Below are positions 53,768 through 63,500 of a stretch of 64,000 nt of DNA, one piece after another. The notes under the pieces are model-generated. The model searched no databases. It was not told the origin of the DNA and saw nothing but the letters and a program-made list of their open reading frames with translations. The translations under genes and the position numbers were made by a program. The DNA comes from DATMQA01 sp035566895 (GTDB taxonomy: Bacteria > Verrucomicrobiota > Verrucomicrobiia > Limisphaerales > UBA8199): positions 1 to 64,000 of the forward strand of contig DATMQA010000146.1 in the NCBI GenBank assembly GCA_035566895.1. The letters run 5' to 3'. Numbering within the stretch: the first letter of the stretch is position 1; every line of letters starts with the position of its first letter.

Positions 53768-54916
53768 TCATTCGGTCAGCAGGAAGCTCAAATCTACTGC
53801 GGCGGTGGCGAGTTTGCCCGTGGCGGAGCGCAATGTGATGGATTGGTGGTCCCGGGCTGAGTCGATGGAAGTGACGCGATCGAACCCGGCTGGAATCTTA
53901 GCGATGCCCATTAGATAGGGAACGACCAAAGGCGTTGTGGGATCCAGATTGAGACAGGTGGGAAACCCCTTTTCGGCGATCGCGTTTTTGCGCGCTGATT
54001 CCGCGAGGCCGAGATGAAAGTAAGAGGTGACTTCTTCGAGGCCCATGACGTTGACGTGGCGCCCGTTCCAGGGCGGATAATAGCGTCCGCCGTTGGAAAT
54101 CCAAAAAACCGTCTCGCGCAGGATACGCGGATTTTTGAGAGCAAACCAAACGAACCGTTGTTTGGGAAAGGCGACGGCGGTCCAAGCGAACGGGAGCTTG
54201 GGATCGCTGACGAGCATGACCAGGTCCTCAAAGCCGCGGCGGGATGGGTAGCGGGTGAGGTCGGCAGTGGCTCCGTCCAGCGTAGGAACGGATTCAAGGG
54301 AGAGGATTTCGGCGCCAGGTTTGAGGCACGAGTAGCCACGTTTTTCGGGTAGCTCGAATGTGCCAGGGAAGACCTGGGCGTAGATAAACGGGCTCGTCGA
54401 GAGCACGCCGCTACCCGGCTCGTCGGGGAACTTAAGCATCGCGTGATGGCCGAGGTTCATCGGGCCGCGCATCCCGGACAGCGTGTGCCGCGAGTAAAGC
54501 ACGTTTTGGCCGTGTCGGAGGAAGAGCCTTTTATCAACGCGGCCCGGCCGAATCCTTGTCTTAAGGCTGAGGTGGAGGCAGGTTTGGCTGTCGCGGGTTT
54601 GTTGGGATTCAAAATGCCAGCGGGCGTTGGCGGTTTCGCCGTGGACAGGATGTTTTTCCCGGCCAAAGGGCGTGGTGTTGCCGCCGAAGGGCAAACAGAA
54701 AAAGTCTCCTCGCAGGGCCTGGATGATGGGTTGGAGCGGTGGATGGAAACGTTCCTCAGTCCAAGGCGCGACCGAGTAAGGCCGAAGTTTTTGTCCGCGG
54801 CGGTCAAAAGTGACGGGTCCCATATGGCCGCCCATTTGGGAGACGAAGGCTTCGATTTGGGGGGAAGCCAGCCGCCAGGAAGGCTGGCCGAGAATGGTTC
54901 TGAGGGGGTTTGGCAT
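53768..54916 (-). CDS. Galactose mutarotase-superfamily-like protein
   Basis: 382 residues from the ATG at 54916. Elements of the aldose 1-epimerase fold are visible: SQMGGHMGPVTF, LRGDFFCLPFGGN, HPVHGETANARWHF, GPMNLGHHAMLKFP and a glutamate/aspartate near the end. The superfamily includes aldose epimerases, glucose-6-phosphate epimerases and non-enzymatic sugar-binding proteins. It is the last gene of the sugar-acid operon, 41 bases after the UxaA-type gene, so it may interconvert anomers of the sugar substrate. Assignment is at superfamily level. Confidence 0.65.
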   Translation of the reverse strand: MPNPLRTILGQPSWRLASPQIEAFVSQMGGHMGPVTFDRRGQKLRPYSVAPWTEERFHPPLQPIIQALRGDFFCLPFGGNTTPFGREKHPVHGETANARWHFESQQTRDSQTCLHLSLKTRIRPGRVDKRLFLRHGQNVLYSRHTLSGMRGPMNLGHHAMLKFPDEPGSGVLSTSPFIYAQVFPGTFELPEKRGYSCLKPGAEILSLESVPTLDGATADLTRYPSRRGFEDLVMLVSDPKLPFAWTAVAFPKQRFVWFALKNPRILRETVFWISNGGRYYPPWNGRHVNVMGLEEVTSYFHLGLAESARKNAIAEKGFPTCLNLDPTTPLVVPYLMGIAKIPAGFDRVTSIDSARDHQSITLRSATGKLATAAVDLSFLLTE

Positions 54917-54957
54917 AGGATTGATAGGACGATTAAGACCGATGTGACGAGTATTTT

Positions 54958-56511
54958 TCAGAAGGTGGGGCCGAGTGGCCACGGGGCGAATTCTTCGTCG
55001 CCGATGCCGGCCAGTTCGCTTTTGGTTTTCTCTCCGCTGGCCACCGCGATGATCTTTTCGAAGATGCGGCCGCCGACCTGGGCGACGGTTTCGGTGCCAT
55101 CGAGGATTGTGCCAGCGTTGATGTCCATGTCTTCCTGCATCCAATTATAAAGTGTGCTGTTGGTGGCAACTTTGATGCAAGGGGCGGGTTTGCAGCCGTA
55201 GACGCTGCCACGGCCGGTGGTGAAGACGGCGATGTTACAACCGCCCGCGACCAGGCCCGTCATGCTGACGGGGTCGTAACCGGGAGTGTCCATGAAGCAA
55301 AAGCCCGGGGTAACAATGGGTTCGGCATATTGATAGACAGCCGCAAGAGGCGATTGTCCGCCTTTGGCAACGGCGCCGAGACTCTTCTCATAAATGTTCG
55401 TAAGGCCACCTTCCTTGTTGCCATAGGAAGGGTTGTTGTCGATCGAGCAATTATGCTGGCGGGCGTGGTCCTCCCACCAGCGGATGAGCGCGACAAGTTT
55501 CTCGCCGACTTCGCGCGAGACGGCGCGCCGGGTCAGGAGATGTTCGGCCCCATAAATTTCGGGGGTCTCGGCCAGCACAGAAGTGCCGCCGAAGCGAACC
55601 AATTCATCGGACGCGACCCCGAGAGCGGGGTTGGCGGTGATGCCGCTGTTGGCATCTGAGCCGCCGCAGTTTTCCGCGAGAACGAGTTTGCTGAGCGGTA
55701 GCGCGGTGCGGCAAAGCGCGTTGGCGCCGGGAAGCAGCCGAGTGACGGCGGCGACACCGGCTTCGACGGTCTTGCGGACTCCGCCGGCAGTTTGGATGTT
55801 GAGAAACTCGGGCGCGGACTCGCCGGGCCGGCATAGATCGAGGTGGTGGACTTTGCGGATGGCCTCGACCTGATTGACTTCGCAGCCCAGGCCAATCATC
55901 ACGTAACCGGAGACATTCGGATGGCGGGCGATGCCGGCCAGGGCTCGTTGGAGGATCTCCTGAGGCTTGCCGGGGTCCATGGCACAACCGGCTTTATGGG
56001 TGAACGCAATAACGCCATCGATGTTGGGGAAATCACGGTGGAAGTCCCCGGTGCGAAAGCGGTCGCGGACGTAATGTGAAACAGAGGCGGAGCAGTTGAC
56101 GCTCGAAATGACGGCGAGGTAATTGCGGGTGCCGGCGCGTCCGCCGGGGCGAGCGTAGCCCTGGAAGGTGCGCATTTTGTCGGGCGAATAGTACTCGACC
56201 GGTTTGGCGTCGGCACAGAACTGGTAGTCGCGCCCAAACTCCTTCATGGCCAGGTTGTGCAGGTGGACGTGGTGACCGGGCAGGATGCGGCCACGGGCGA
56301 AGCCGATGGTTTGGCCATATTTGGTCACTGGCTCACCCTGAGCGATTTCGCGCAGCGCAACCTTATGGCCCGCGCTGATGTTTTCCGCGATGGGGAGGTG
56401 GAGCGAGCCGTTGAGCAGGTCATCGCCGGCTTTCACCGGACGTTTAAGGACGGCGACGCTGTCAGTGGGGCGCAAAAGCACGGCCGTATCATGGAAGGTG
56501 CGCGAAGCCAT
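54958..56511 (-). CDS. UxaA-type sugar-acid dehydratase (altronate/galactarate dehydratase family)
   Basis: 517 residues. The N-terminal 100 residues form the SAF-like domain (DSVAVLKRPVKAGDDLL, HKVALREIAQGEPVTKYGQTIGFA); the rest is the catalytic domain with GTRNYLAVISSVNCSASV, HKAGCAMDPG, GLGCEVNQ, LVLAENCGGSDANSGI and GGCNIAVFTTGRGSVYG. The cysteines fit the family's metal site. Enzymes of this family dehydrate altronate, galactarate or other hexonates to 2-keto-3-deoxy acids. Context with a DapA-type aldolase and idonate-type dehydrogenase suggests a hexonate, but the substrate is not fixed by sequence. Confidence 0.92.
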   Translation of the reverse strand: MASRTFHDTAVLLRPTDSVAVLKRPVKAGDDLLNGSLHLPIAENISAGHKVALREIAQGEPVTKYGQTIGFARGRILPGHHVHLHNLAMKEFGRDYQFCADAKPVEYYSPDKMRTFQGYARPGGRAGTRNYLAVISSVNCSASVSHYVRDRFRTGDFHRDFPNIDGVIAFTHKAGCAMDPGKPQEILQRALAGIARHPNVSGYVMIGLGCEVNQVEAIRKVHHLDLCRPGESAPEFLNIQTAGGVRKTVEAGVAAVTRLLPGANALCRTALPLSKLVLAENCGGSDANSGITANPALGVASDELVRFGGTSVLAETPEIYGAEHLLTRRAVSREVGEKLVALIRWWEDHARQHNCSIDNNPSYGNKEGGLTNIYEKSLGAVAKGGQSPLAAVYQYAEPIVTPGFCFMDTPGYDPVSMTGLVAGGCNIAVFTTGRGSVYGCKPAPCIKVATNSTLYNWMQEDMDINAGTILDGTETVAQVGGRIFEKIIAVASGEKTKSELAGIGDEEFAPWPLGPTF

Positions 56512-56582
56512 CGTGAGACGGAGAGTAAGGCGGGACCGCCGGAGGAGTCAAATGGAGTCTGGCACTCCATCACTTCCGCCCT

Positions 56583-57668
56583 TTATTCCAGGTACCCTCT
56601 GGTGGGCATCAATTCGTAGCGCGCGAGCATCTCACCGGTCGTGCTGATTAACTCGCTTTGCAACCGGCTTCCGGAATGGAGGCGAGGGGGCGGAATAAAG
56701 GCGGCTTTAGGTCCATGGGCGAAGAAGTGGTCGATGGCCTTATTCGCATTCGCGAAAGCGTTACCACTGGACACTTGAGCGACCAGGCGCGAGACCTCCT
56801 TGACCACGCCGGTCAGGCGCGCGGACATTTTTCGGGCTGCGTCCCAACGGGCGGCGGAGATGTCCTCGATCATTTGGCGAAGCTCGGCGGCGAAACAGTT
56901 GGCTGAACCCAGCAGGAATCCCTCGTAGGGCCCGCCGGCGAGCTTGGGCCAGCGCACATAATCCCCTTCGCCGCCGCGCGTCGTGAACACGCCTTCAAGA
57001 TCCTTGCCGGAAAGGATGACCTGGTCGGCGCCGCTGCTGTCTTTAAAAAAGATGAAGTTGTCGAACCGGCTGGCGAGGTTGGATGCGAGTTCGCCGCTGA
57101 ACTCATTTTGAGTCATCTGGGGGAGCTGGTAAAGGGCGATGGGCAGGCCCGTTTGGAGGACGTCGGCCAAAGCCCGGCCCATGACTTCCTGAGAGACGTC
57201 CTTGCCCCGTGGCGCACAAATGGTAAAGCCGCAGACGGGCGTTGGGAGGCTGGCCGACGGAGAAGGAGCCAGGGGCGAGGGGCGAGGGGCGACAGGCGGC
57301 TCGTCGGCGCGTGACTTGAGCCAAGCGGCAATTTGATGCACGGCCTTGAAGGTCTCCTCGGCGTCCGTCTCAAGCGCGCCGATGAGCACATGACCCCCGG
57401 ACGTCTTGATCTCGGGCAAGGTGACCTCAAGCAATTGTAGAACCTCCTCCGAGGTGAGTTCCCAGCCATCGCCGGTCGAGCCCGGAATGAGGAAGCCTCG
57501 AACGTGTTTGGAAAGGTGGCGCAGGTGCGCGACGATTCGATGCCGGTCGAGCGCCCCGCTGTTGTCGTAATGCGTCAGGGGCGGGCACCACAAACGGGGA
57601 ACGCCCTTGGGAAAGAGGCGTTCCAGTAGTCTGGCCCGCCGCTCGGCGATAGAAGGTTGAGCGCTCAT
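56583..57668 (-). CDS. DapA-family (dihydrodipicolinate synthase/KDG aldolase) lyase with insert
   Basis: 361 residues from the ATG at 57668. Class I aldolase of the DapA family: GFLIPGSTGDGWELTSEE near the start, the tyrosine in LPIALYQLPQ, and the Schiff-base lysine in FIFFKDSSGADQVI. Family members with 2-keto-3-deoxy acids as substrate follow UxaA-type dehydratases in sugar pathways. A proline- and serine-rich insert (DEPPVAPRPSPLAPSPSASL) sits between the beta strands at about residues 143-166, absent from typical members. The frame open up to 57794 is not coding. The downstream dehydratase gene begins 71 bases after the stop. Confidence 0.9.
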   Translation of the reverse strand: MSAQPSIAERRARLLERLFPKGVPRLWCPPLTHYDNSGALDRHRIVAHLRHLSKHVRGFLIPGSTGDGWELTSEEVLQLLEVTLPEIKTSGGHVLIGALETDAEETFKAVHQIAAWLKSRADEPPVAPRPSPLAPSPSASLPTPVCGFTICAPRGKDVSQEVMGRALADVLQTGLPIALYQLPQMTQNEFSGELASNLASRFDNFIFFKDSSGADQVILSGKDLEGVFTTRGGEGDYVRWPKLAGGPYEGFLLGSANCFAAELRQMIEDISAARWDAARKMSARLTGVVKEVSRLVAQVSSGNAFANANKAIDHFFAHGPKAAFIPPPRLHSGSRLQSELISTTGEMLARYELMPTRGYLE

Positions 57669-57746
57669 GCTGGGAGGTGTTGTAACTGGAAAGGCGGTAA
57701 ATGGCCACAAAAGAAGGAACCAGGCACTTGGAGCCGGTTGCAGGTT

Positions 57747-57806
57747 GAAAGTTGCAGGTTGCAGGTTGGCGACGGCAGGGCTGGCGGCTTGCACCCTGCA
57801 ACTTCC
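57747..57806. repeat. GTTGCAG repeats with inverted arm
   Basis: The gap between the dehydrogenase and DapA genes contains GAAAGTTGCAGGTTGCAGG at 57747-57765 and an imperfect inverse, CTTGCACCCTGCAACTTCC, at 57788-57806, forming a possible stem; further GTTGCAG units lie just upstream. No coding content. Confidence 0.7.
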
Positions 57807-57846
57807 AACAAACGGGATAGGAGCGCCCGTGCGGGGCTTCAGCTCC

Positions 57847-58902
57847 TTATGTCTGGAGCTGGACCTTCAGCACATTGTCCTTGGCCAGGGCGAGGGTCAT
57901 GGCCTTGCAGATATCGCGCATCGGCAGGACCTGGCTGATGAGAGTCTGGAGGTTGACCCGACCCGAGGCGGCCAGCCGGATGGCTTCTTCGAAAACGTCG
58001 CCGTAGCGGAAACTGCCAAGGAACTGGAGCTCATGCACCATCACCTGGTTGGCAGGCAAGGGGATGTCCTCCGTGCCGAGGGTCCCGATTTGAACAATAG
58101 CGCCACCGGGCCGGATGAGATCAAAAGCCTGGCGGAGGGCGGCGGGAGCGCCGGAAGCCTCAAAAATCACGTCAAAACCGCCCGGGGAGATTTCAACAAC
58201 CTGCCGGGGCAAAGTTGCAGCGAGAGGGTCCAGGACAACATCGATCCCGAGGTTCAGGGCTTTCTGACGCCGCGCGGGGACGATGTCGCTCAGGCTGACG
58301 GGAGTTGCGCCGAACGCTCGAGCAGTCAGCGCGACCAGCAAGCCGATGGGCCCGCCGCCAATGACCAGGGCGCTCTTGCCGGCAATCGCGCCGGGACGTT
58401 TGACGGCGTGCAAGGCGACGGCGAACGGCTCCATCATCGCACCCAGGGCGTCGTCAAGTTGCGGCGGCACAAGGTGGCATTGATCGGCGCGGACGGCGAC
58501 GAATTCCGCGAAGGCGCCATTGGTGGGTGGCCGGGTGCTGGCGCTGCCAAGAAAGGTGGTGCGGGGACAGAGATTGCTTCGACCACTGTTGCAATAGTGG
58601 CAGGAACGGCATGGCCGCGCCGGATTGACGACCACCCGCGCGCCAAGCGGCGGGACGTTGACGTCTTCGGTGCGAGCGACGATTTCGCCGATGAGTTCAT
58701 GCCCAAGAATGAACGGCCGCGTGGGCACAAAGGCCGCACAGTAGCCATGCGCGAAGTAGTGCAGGTCCGAACCGCAGATACCCGCCCGCCGCACGCGGAT
58801 GAGAACTTGTCCGGGAGCCAGCTCCGGGACAGCGCAGGTCTCGACGCGCAAATCCTTCGCGCCGTAGAGAACAGCACCAAGCATGGTTTTAGGCGCGCTC
58901 AT
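57847..58902 (-). CDS. Zinc-dependent alcohol dehydrogenase, L-idonate 5-dehydrogenase-like
   Basis: 351 residues of the medium-chain dehydrogenase family. Catalytic zinc ligands in AGICGSDLHYFAHG and GHELIGEIV; four structural-zinc cysteines in RPCRSCHYCNSGRSNLC; NAD(P)-binding GGGPIGLLVALTAR near residue 185. The GSDLHY and HGYC pattern is close to L-idonate 5-dehydrogenase, which interconverts idonate and 5-ketogluconate. It is the first complete gene of the operon, followed by DapA and UxaA genes. The substrate is inferred from the family and not proven. Confidence 0.88.
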   Translation of the reverse strand: MSAPKTMLGAVLYGAKDLRVETCAVPELAPGQVLIRVRRAGICGSDLHYFAHGYCAAFVPTRPFILGHELIGEIVARTEDVNVPPLGARVVVNPARPCRSCHYCNSGRSNLCPRTTFLGSASTRPPTNGAFAEFVAVRADQCHLVPPQLDDALGAMMEPFAVALHAVKRPGAIAGKSALVIGGGPIGLLVALTARAFGATPVSLSDIVPARRQKALNLGIDVVLDPLAATLPRQVVEISPGGFDVIFEASGAPAALRQAFDLIRPGGAIVQIGTLGTEDIPLPANQVMVHELQFLGSFRYGDVFEEAIRLAASGRVNLQTLISQVLPMRDICKAMTLALAKDNVLKVQLQT

Positions 58903-58916
58903 TGTCGGCCGAATGA

Positions 58917-59672
58917 CTACTCACTGTTCACCTCTATTGCGGCCATTCCCGAGGTTTGGAGCGTAACCATTTTTTTCGTTTCGTCGCAGGTCCATTGGCA
59001 ATCGTCACGGCCATTAACCAGGACTTTGGCAGGTTTGGCACGGCTGTAGATCTTACTGGTTGCTTCCAGGAGCGGAGACTCAAGCGTGCATTTGAGCAGT
59101 GAGGCTGAGACCAGCTCAGCGCTCAAGACAAAGCCATCGGTTGAGCTGAGATAGACGGGACCCAACCCGGAGGAGGGGTTGCTGTCCATTTCGAGTTCGA
59201 TCCTGGCGCCGCCAGCGAGTCGTTTGGCCGAAATCATGTACGAAGGATACACATTGCCATCCACTTTGATCGAGCGAATGTAAATGTTGCCCCCATGGTT
59301 CTTCTTCGCTTCAACCGAAATCTGGTGCTTGCCGTTGTGAATGACTGCTTTTGTGACCGCCGGGGATGAGATGCTAAATTGTCCGGGCGCGGCGGGAACC
59401 GGATAAAGGCCGAGCATGGAAGCCAGCAGCCAGCCGGAATTGCTGGTGTAATGGTCTTGCCAGCCGTTGTGCGGGATTTTGGGGCGCACGCCTTCGTACA
59501 TTACGCCTTGCTGAAACATCGGGATCCAGGAGGTGCGGATAATGCGCTGGGCTTCGCCCGCCGCGACGGCGTAATAGAGCAGGTAGGGATAGACAAAGCG
59601 ACATAAGCAATGTTTAGACTGCACGGAGATAGAACGGGGCCCAAGGAGGAAATAGTGTAACATTTTACACAC
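58917..59672 (-). pseudogene. C-terminal remnant of a GH92-type mannosidase gene
   Basis: Only about 220-250 residues remain of a family that is normally 700 or more. The retained part has the C-terminal features of GH92: a GWLLASMLGLYPVPAAPGQ segment, FSISSPAVTKAVI, and GGNIYIRSIKVDGNVYPSYM. The catalytic region that should precede them is missing. The reading frame begins in non-coding-like sequence, so this is likely a broken gene. It lies 14 bases before the dehydrogenase gene on the same strand. It may still be translated as a small protein. Confidence 0.6.
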
Positions 59673-59802
59673 GGTTTATACGTTTCGCTGGTTTGAGAAG
59701 CGAGATGCGGCTGTTTGACGAACTGGCCAAGTGAGGTGATGTTCAGGTGATTTGAAAAGAACGCCGCGCGCTAAACTGAGCACAAAGGAGTTGGGAAACA
59801 AC

Positions 59803-60486
59803 ATGAAGAGGATAGGTCTCATATCGTTGGTTTTTGTGGCGAACATTTGGTGCGGAGCGCGCGGCGCCAACAACGAAAACTTCGCGGCCATCGGCCAGCC
59901 CAGCATCTTCTGGCACAACAATGAGTGGGAAACCTACCACGATGGGGTGTGGGCCCCTTACGGCCAATCAGTCACCAACGCCATGTTTGCTCCGGGTGGA
60001 GGTGTGGCGGGCGAAAGCATCAGTGGTCAATCCGCTGAGGTAAGCGGCCGTCGCCGAGGCCATATCGGGGGGGGGCGAAGAAGCCCTCGCGAGCATAACG
60101 TTGAGGTCGATCCGGGAACGACTGGAGCCGGAATCGGCCAACCTAACACCGGAATCGGCCAGCCGAATCTCGGAATTGGCCAGCCCAATCTGGGGATAGG
60201 CACGCCCAACATTGGAATTGGCGAACCGAATTTGGGGATCGGCCGGCCGAATACCGGCATTGGGCGGACGCCGACGGGCTTGGGAATGCCAACGGGTAGA
60301 ATTGGCCAGCCGCCGACCGGGATCGGCAGGCCCAACACCGGCATCGGGCAAACGCCGGTCGGGGTCGGGCAGACACCAGCCGGGATCGGCAAACCAAATA
60401 CCGGGATTGGCCAGACGCCGGTGGGGATAGGCAAACCGAATATTGGATCACCCGGCCCGCAGCATAACGGAATCAACGTTCAGTAA
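59803..60486 (+). CDS. Secreted protein with 15 GIGxPNx heptad repeats
   Basis: 227 residues. Signal peptide MKRIGLISLVFVANIWCGARG. Residues about 25-65 contain WHNNEWETYHDGVWAPYGQ, a conserved-looking tryptophan-rich segment. From residue 110 to 214 are 15 consecutive seven-residue units: GIGQPNT, GIGQPNL, GIGTPNI, GIGEPNL, GIGRTPT, GIGQTPV, GVGQTPA and similar, then a short tail. Glycine and proline at fixed places suggest an extended or turn-rich structure. AAAGGAG at 59784 is a good ribosome site for the ATG at 59803. Function unknown; probably outside the cell or at the envelope. Confidence 0.8.
   Translation: MKRIGLISLVFVANIWCGARGANNENFAAIGQPSIFWHNNEWETYHDGVWAPYGQSVTNAMFAPGGGVAGESISGQSAEVSGRRRGHIGGGRRSPREHNVEVDPGTTGAGIGQPNTGIGQPNLGIGQPNLGIGTPNIGIGEPNLGIGRPNTGIGRTPTGLGMPTGRIGQPPTGIGRPNTGIGQTPVGVGQTPAGIGKPNTGIGQTPVGIGKPNIGSPGPQHNGINVQ
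60130..60444 (+). repeat. 21-base in-frame tandem repeat array (15 units)
   Basis: The heptads are encoded by diverged 21-base units with the core GGAATCGGCCAGCCGAAT. Base changes are mostly silent or change only the middle positions of the heptad, which suggests selection for the protein pattern. Unit number could vary between strains. Confidence 0.9.
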
Positions 60487-60552
60487 CGCGCGGCGCACGT
60501 TGCTCCGCCGCCACTTCGCTCCGCCTCGTTACCGCGGCGGCTACGCACGCTT

Positions 60553-63500
60553 TTAGTGGTAGAAAAAGCCCTGGCGACTCACTTGATAGAATTTTTGTAA
60601 AGTAGCTGGGCTGGTGTCAAAGAGTTGGAACGAGCCATCGGGGCCGGCCGTAGCTGTGCTCACGGGAGACCACTGGGTTCCAGAGGAGCCGAGCCGGGAG
60701 GTCATTTGCAGTTGATAGATTGCACCGGCCATGCCCTGGCCGTCGATTTCGAAGCTGCCATCCGTACGCTTGAGAATGCCGGCCAGAACGGGCTGGGCGC
60801 TTTCACCCGTAATGGCGATTTGGTTAATACCGCAACCGGAGACTCCAAATTCGGTGAACCACGGGACCAGACTACCGGGACCGGCAGCGGAAACTTGGAG
60901 TTCAGTACCTGTAGCCACGCCGGTGCCAACCTGGGGCGTGAAAACAAAGGGGGAATCGAACCGCAGATCGAATCCAGGCATCGGCTTGATGCGCAGGCCG
61001 CAGCCAGTCAGGTTGCCCTGATTCATCAACCGGCCAAGGAGGCCATTAGGCTCGTTGAAGGTGTTGACCAATCTGCCGGCCGCATCGTAGACGTAAACCA
61101 CTGTGTTGGAGGAATTGATGGGGCTGAAATCATCCTGGACCAGCAGGCCATTGCCCGGGCCGAGTTGGCTGAGGCCGACGATACCGACGGGGGCATTTTC
61201 CATACCGTTGAACTTGCCGTAGGCGAACATTTCCCAGCAAGTCCCAGCGTTACTCAACATGGTTGGGGCGAGCGTCATGTCGTACAGCCCAGCCATGCCA
61301 AGATTGACGGTGACACCATCCTGGCCGTTGGCCCCGATGTTGTCCAGGAACAGCACACCGCTGCGCGAGTCGAAAGTGGCTTGGCCGAGGGCTTGATGGC
61401 GCATGCCGAAGTTGCCAACCTCCGTGCTTTGGATGGCGAAGGACCCGGGCGGTTTGGCGGCCGCGCCTCGGAGGTCGAGGCCAGACAAGTCTGCGTTGAC
61501 TGGCAGGACGGCGATATCGGGGCGGAAGCAGGCGACGCGTTCGATGTAACAGTTAGTACCGAGGCAGTTGCAACCGAAAATGCAGAAGCGGTAGCATATA
61601 TGATCGGCCGTTTGACCATAAGTGTACGAGGTCTTGCCATAGTTGGTGCAAGGCGGCGGGAAGAGGATATTAATGGGGATCAAGGCGTTATTGACAAAGC
61701 GGTTGGAATAGACCAGGTGATCATCATCAGGATCGTGGACCTCGAGGATGACATGGTCAGCTCCCAGCGAAGAGAAGTCGGCACCGATCATGGGATTGAT
61801 GCCGCCGAGATAAGTGCCTGAACCCATTGGATGATTCGGGTCCTGGGCATACGGAGCGAAGGCGGTGGTGAAGTAGTCGGTGGGACAATTCGCCGTCGCG
61901 GGGAAGGGCAGAAAATTCAGGAACACCGATTGGGCGGCGCCGAGGTTGAAGTGAGCACCGTCGGAGCTGTCGGAAAAGAGGTTCGAGAGCACCAGATATT
62001 GGTTCGTGGTGAAAATGTTGCTGTTCACGAGGATGCACCTGGCAATGGCAGAATCGGCCAAACCGTCATAAATGAACGGCTGCAGCACCGTGACGATGAA
62101 CGAGCAAGTTGGGTGCTCGCCACAGCCGTCACTGCCGGTCACGTGCACGGTCGATGTGCCAATCGGGAAGAGACTGCCGCTGGGGGGGACGCCCGCGGCG
62201 CTAAAGCAACAGAGTGGACAGTCCGGAAAGATCGTTATGGGCGGGATGGTATAGTTTACGATGGCGCCGCTGGGGCTCGTCGCATAGACGGTAATGTCCG
62301 AGGGACAGGTGACGCCGTAGGGTGCGTAGGATGGCCATGGGAACAATGCGACTGAGGACGGGCTGTCCACTGGATTCCAGGTCTGGCCGTTGTTCAGGCT
62401 CAACTCGGTGAACACATCGAAGAAACTGCTGATGCGGTAGCCGCCGGTTGGGCCCGTATCCTGGATACTGCTAGTGCGGCCCAGCGAGACTTTGCTCGGG
62501 CTCTCCCGAACCATAAGTCCGGGCGGCAGGTTGCCCCCGGAGATGTTCAGTTGAAGCAACTCGGTGTTGTAGTAGGCTGGGCCCAAACTGCCGCCCGGGC
62601 TGGTATTGCTGACCGTCACCAAACCGCTTGCCGGGGCGGAGTTGGACATGAACGTCCTTCCATTATCCAGGGAAACCATCAGGTTCGCCGTGGCCTCGAA
62701 TGTCTGTAGCTGGCTCTGGCCCGGCGGCGGCAGCGGCTGCGAGGGGAGCATGTTCTGTAACGCGAGATTGCTCAGCACAACACCAGAAGTGCCGATCGTG
62801 TAATGAATCGGTCCCGGCGCACTATATTGACCGTTGGTCGGCGGCATATTGGGAACGTTGAACTTGTTGAGGATGGCGGCCCGCTGCAGTTCAACGTGCG
62901 CCGGCCCGTTCGTGGGCGGCTGCCAGGTGTTGCCGCCATCCAGGCTCAACTCGGTGAAGATATCGAAGAAACTGTCGATTCGGAAGCTGCCGTCGGAGGT
63001 TTGCTGGACAGCGGTCTCGCCGTAGGAGGGCAACGTGGGGCTCTGACGGATCATGATCGGCTTCTGCAGGCCTGTCACAATGATATCCAGTTGCGTCATT
63101 TGGGTGTCCCAAATCGTCGGCGGGCCCGGGTTGACATCTTGGAGCGTGAGGCTGACCGTAGCCGGCGCGTTGACCGCTGTGAAAGTTGCTCCTCCATCGA
63201 TTGAGATCAGGAAATTGGCCGTCGAACCGAACTGTTCGCCCAGCTTGGGGGTGCCGATGGGAACCGCTGCGAGATCCAAAGATTGGCTGAAGAGGTCGGT
63301 GCGCACGTTTTTGATCACGACGCCCCCCGCAAAGCCGACCTGAGATTGTGTCGGCGGCAGAAAGACGCCGGTCGGGGGCGGCACCAGGGCGGAGGGCTCC
63401 GGCACTGGGGGAACTAGCGTTGGGTCAGCCCGCATATCCATGTGGCCAGCCTGGCGGGAAGGGGACCAGGTATTGCCGCCATCCAAGCTGAGCTCGGTGA

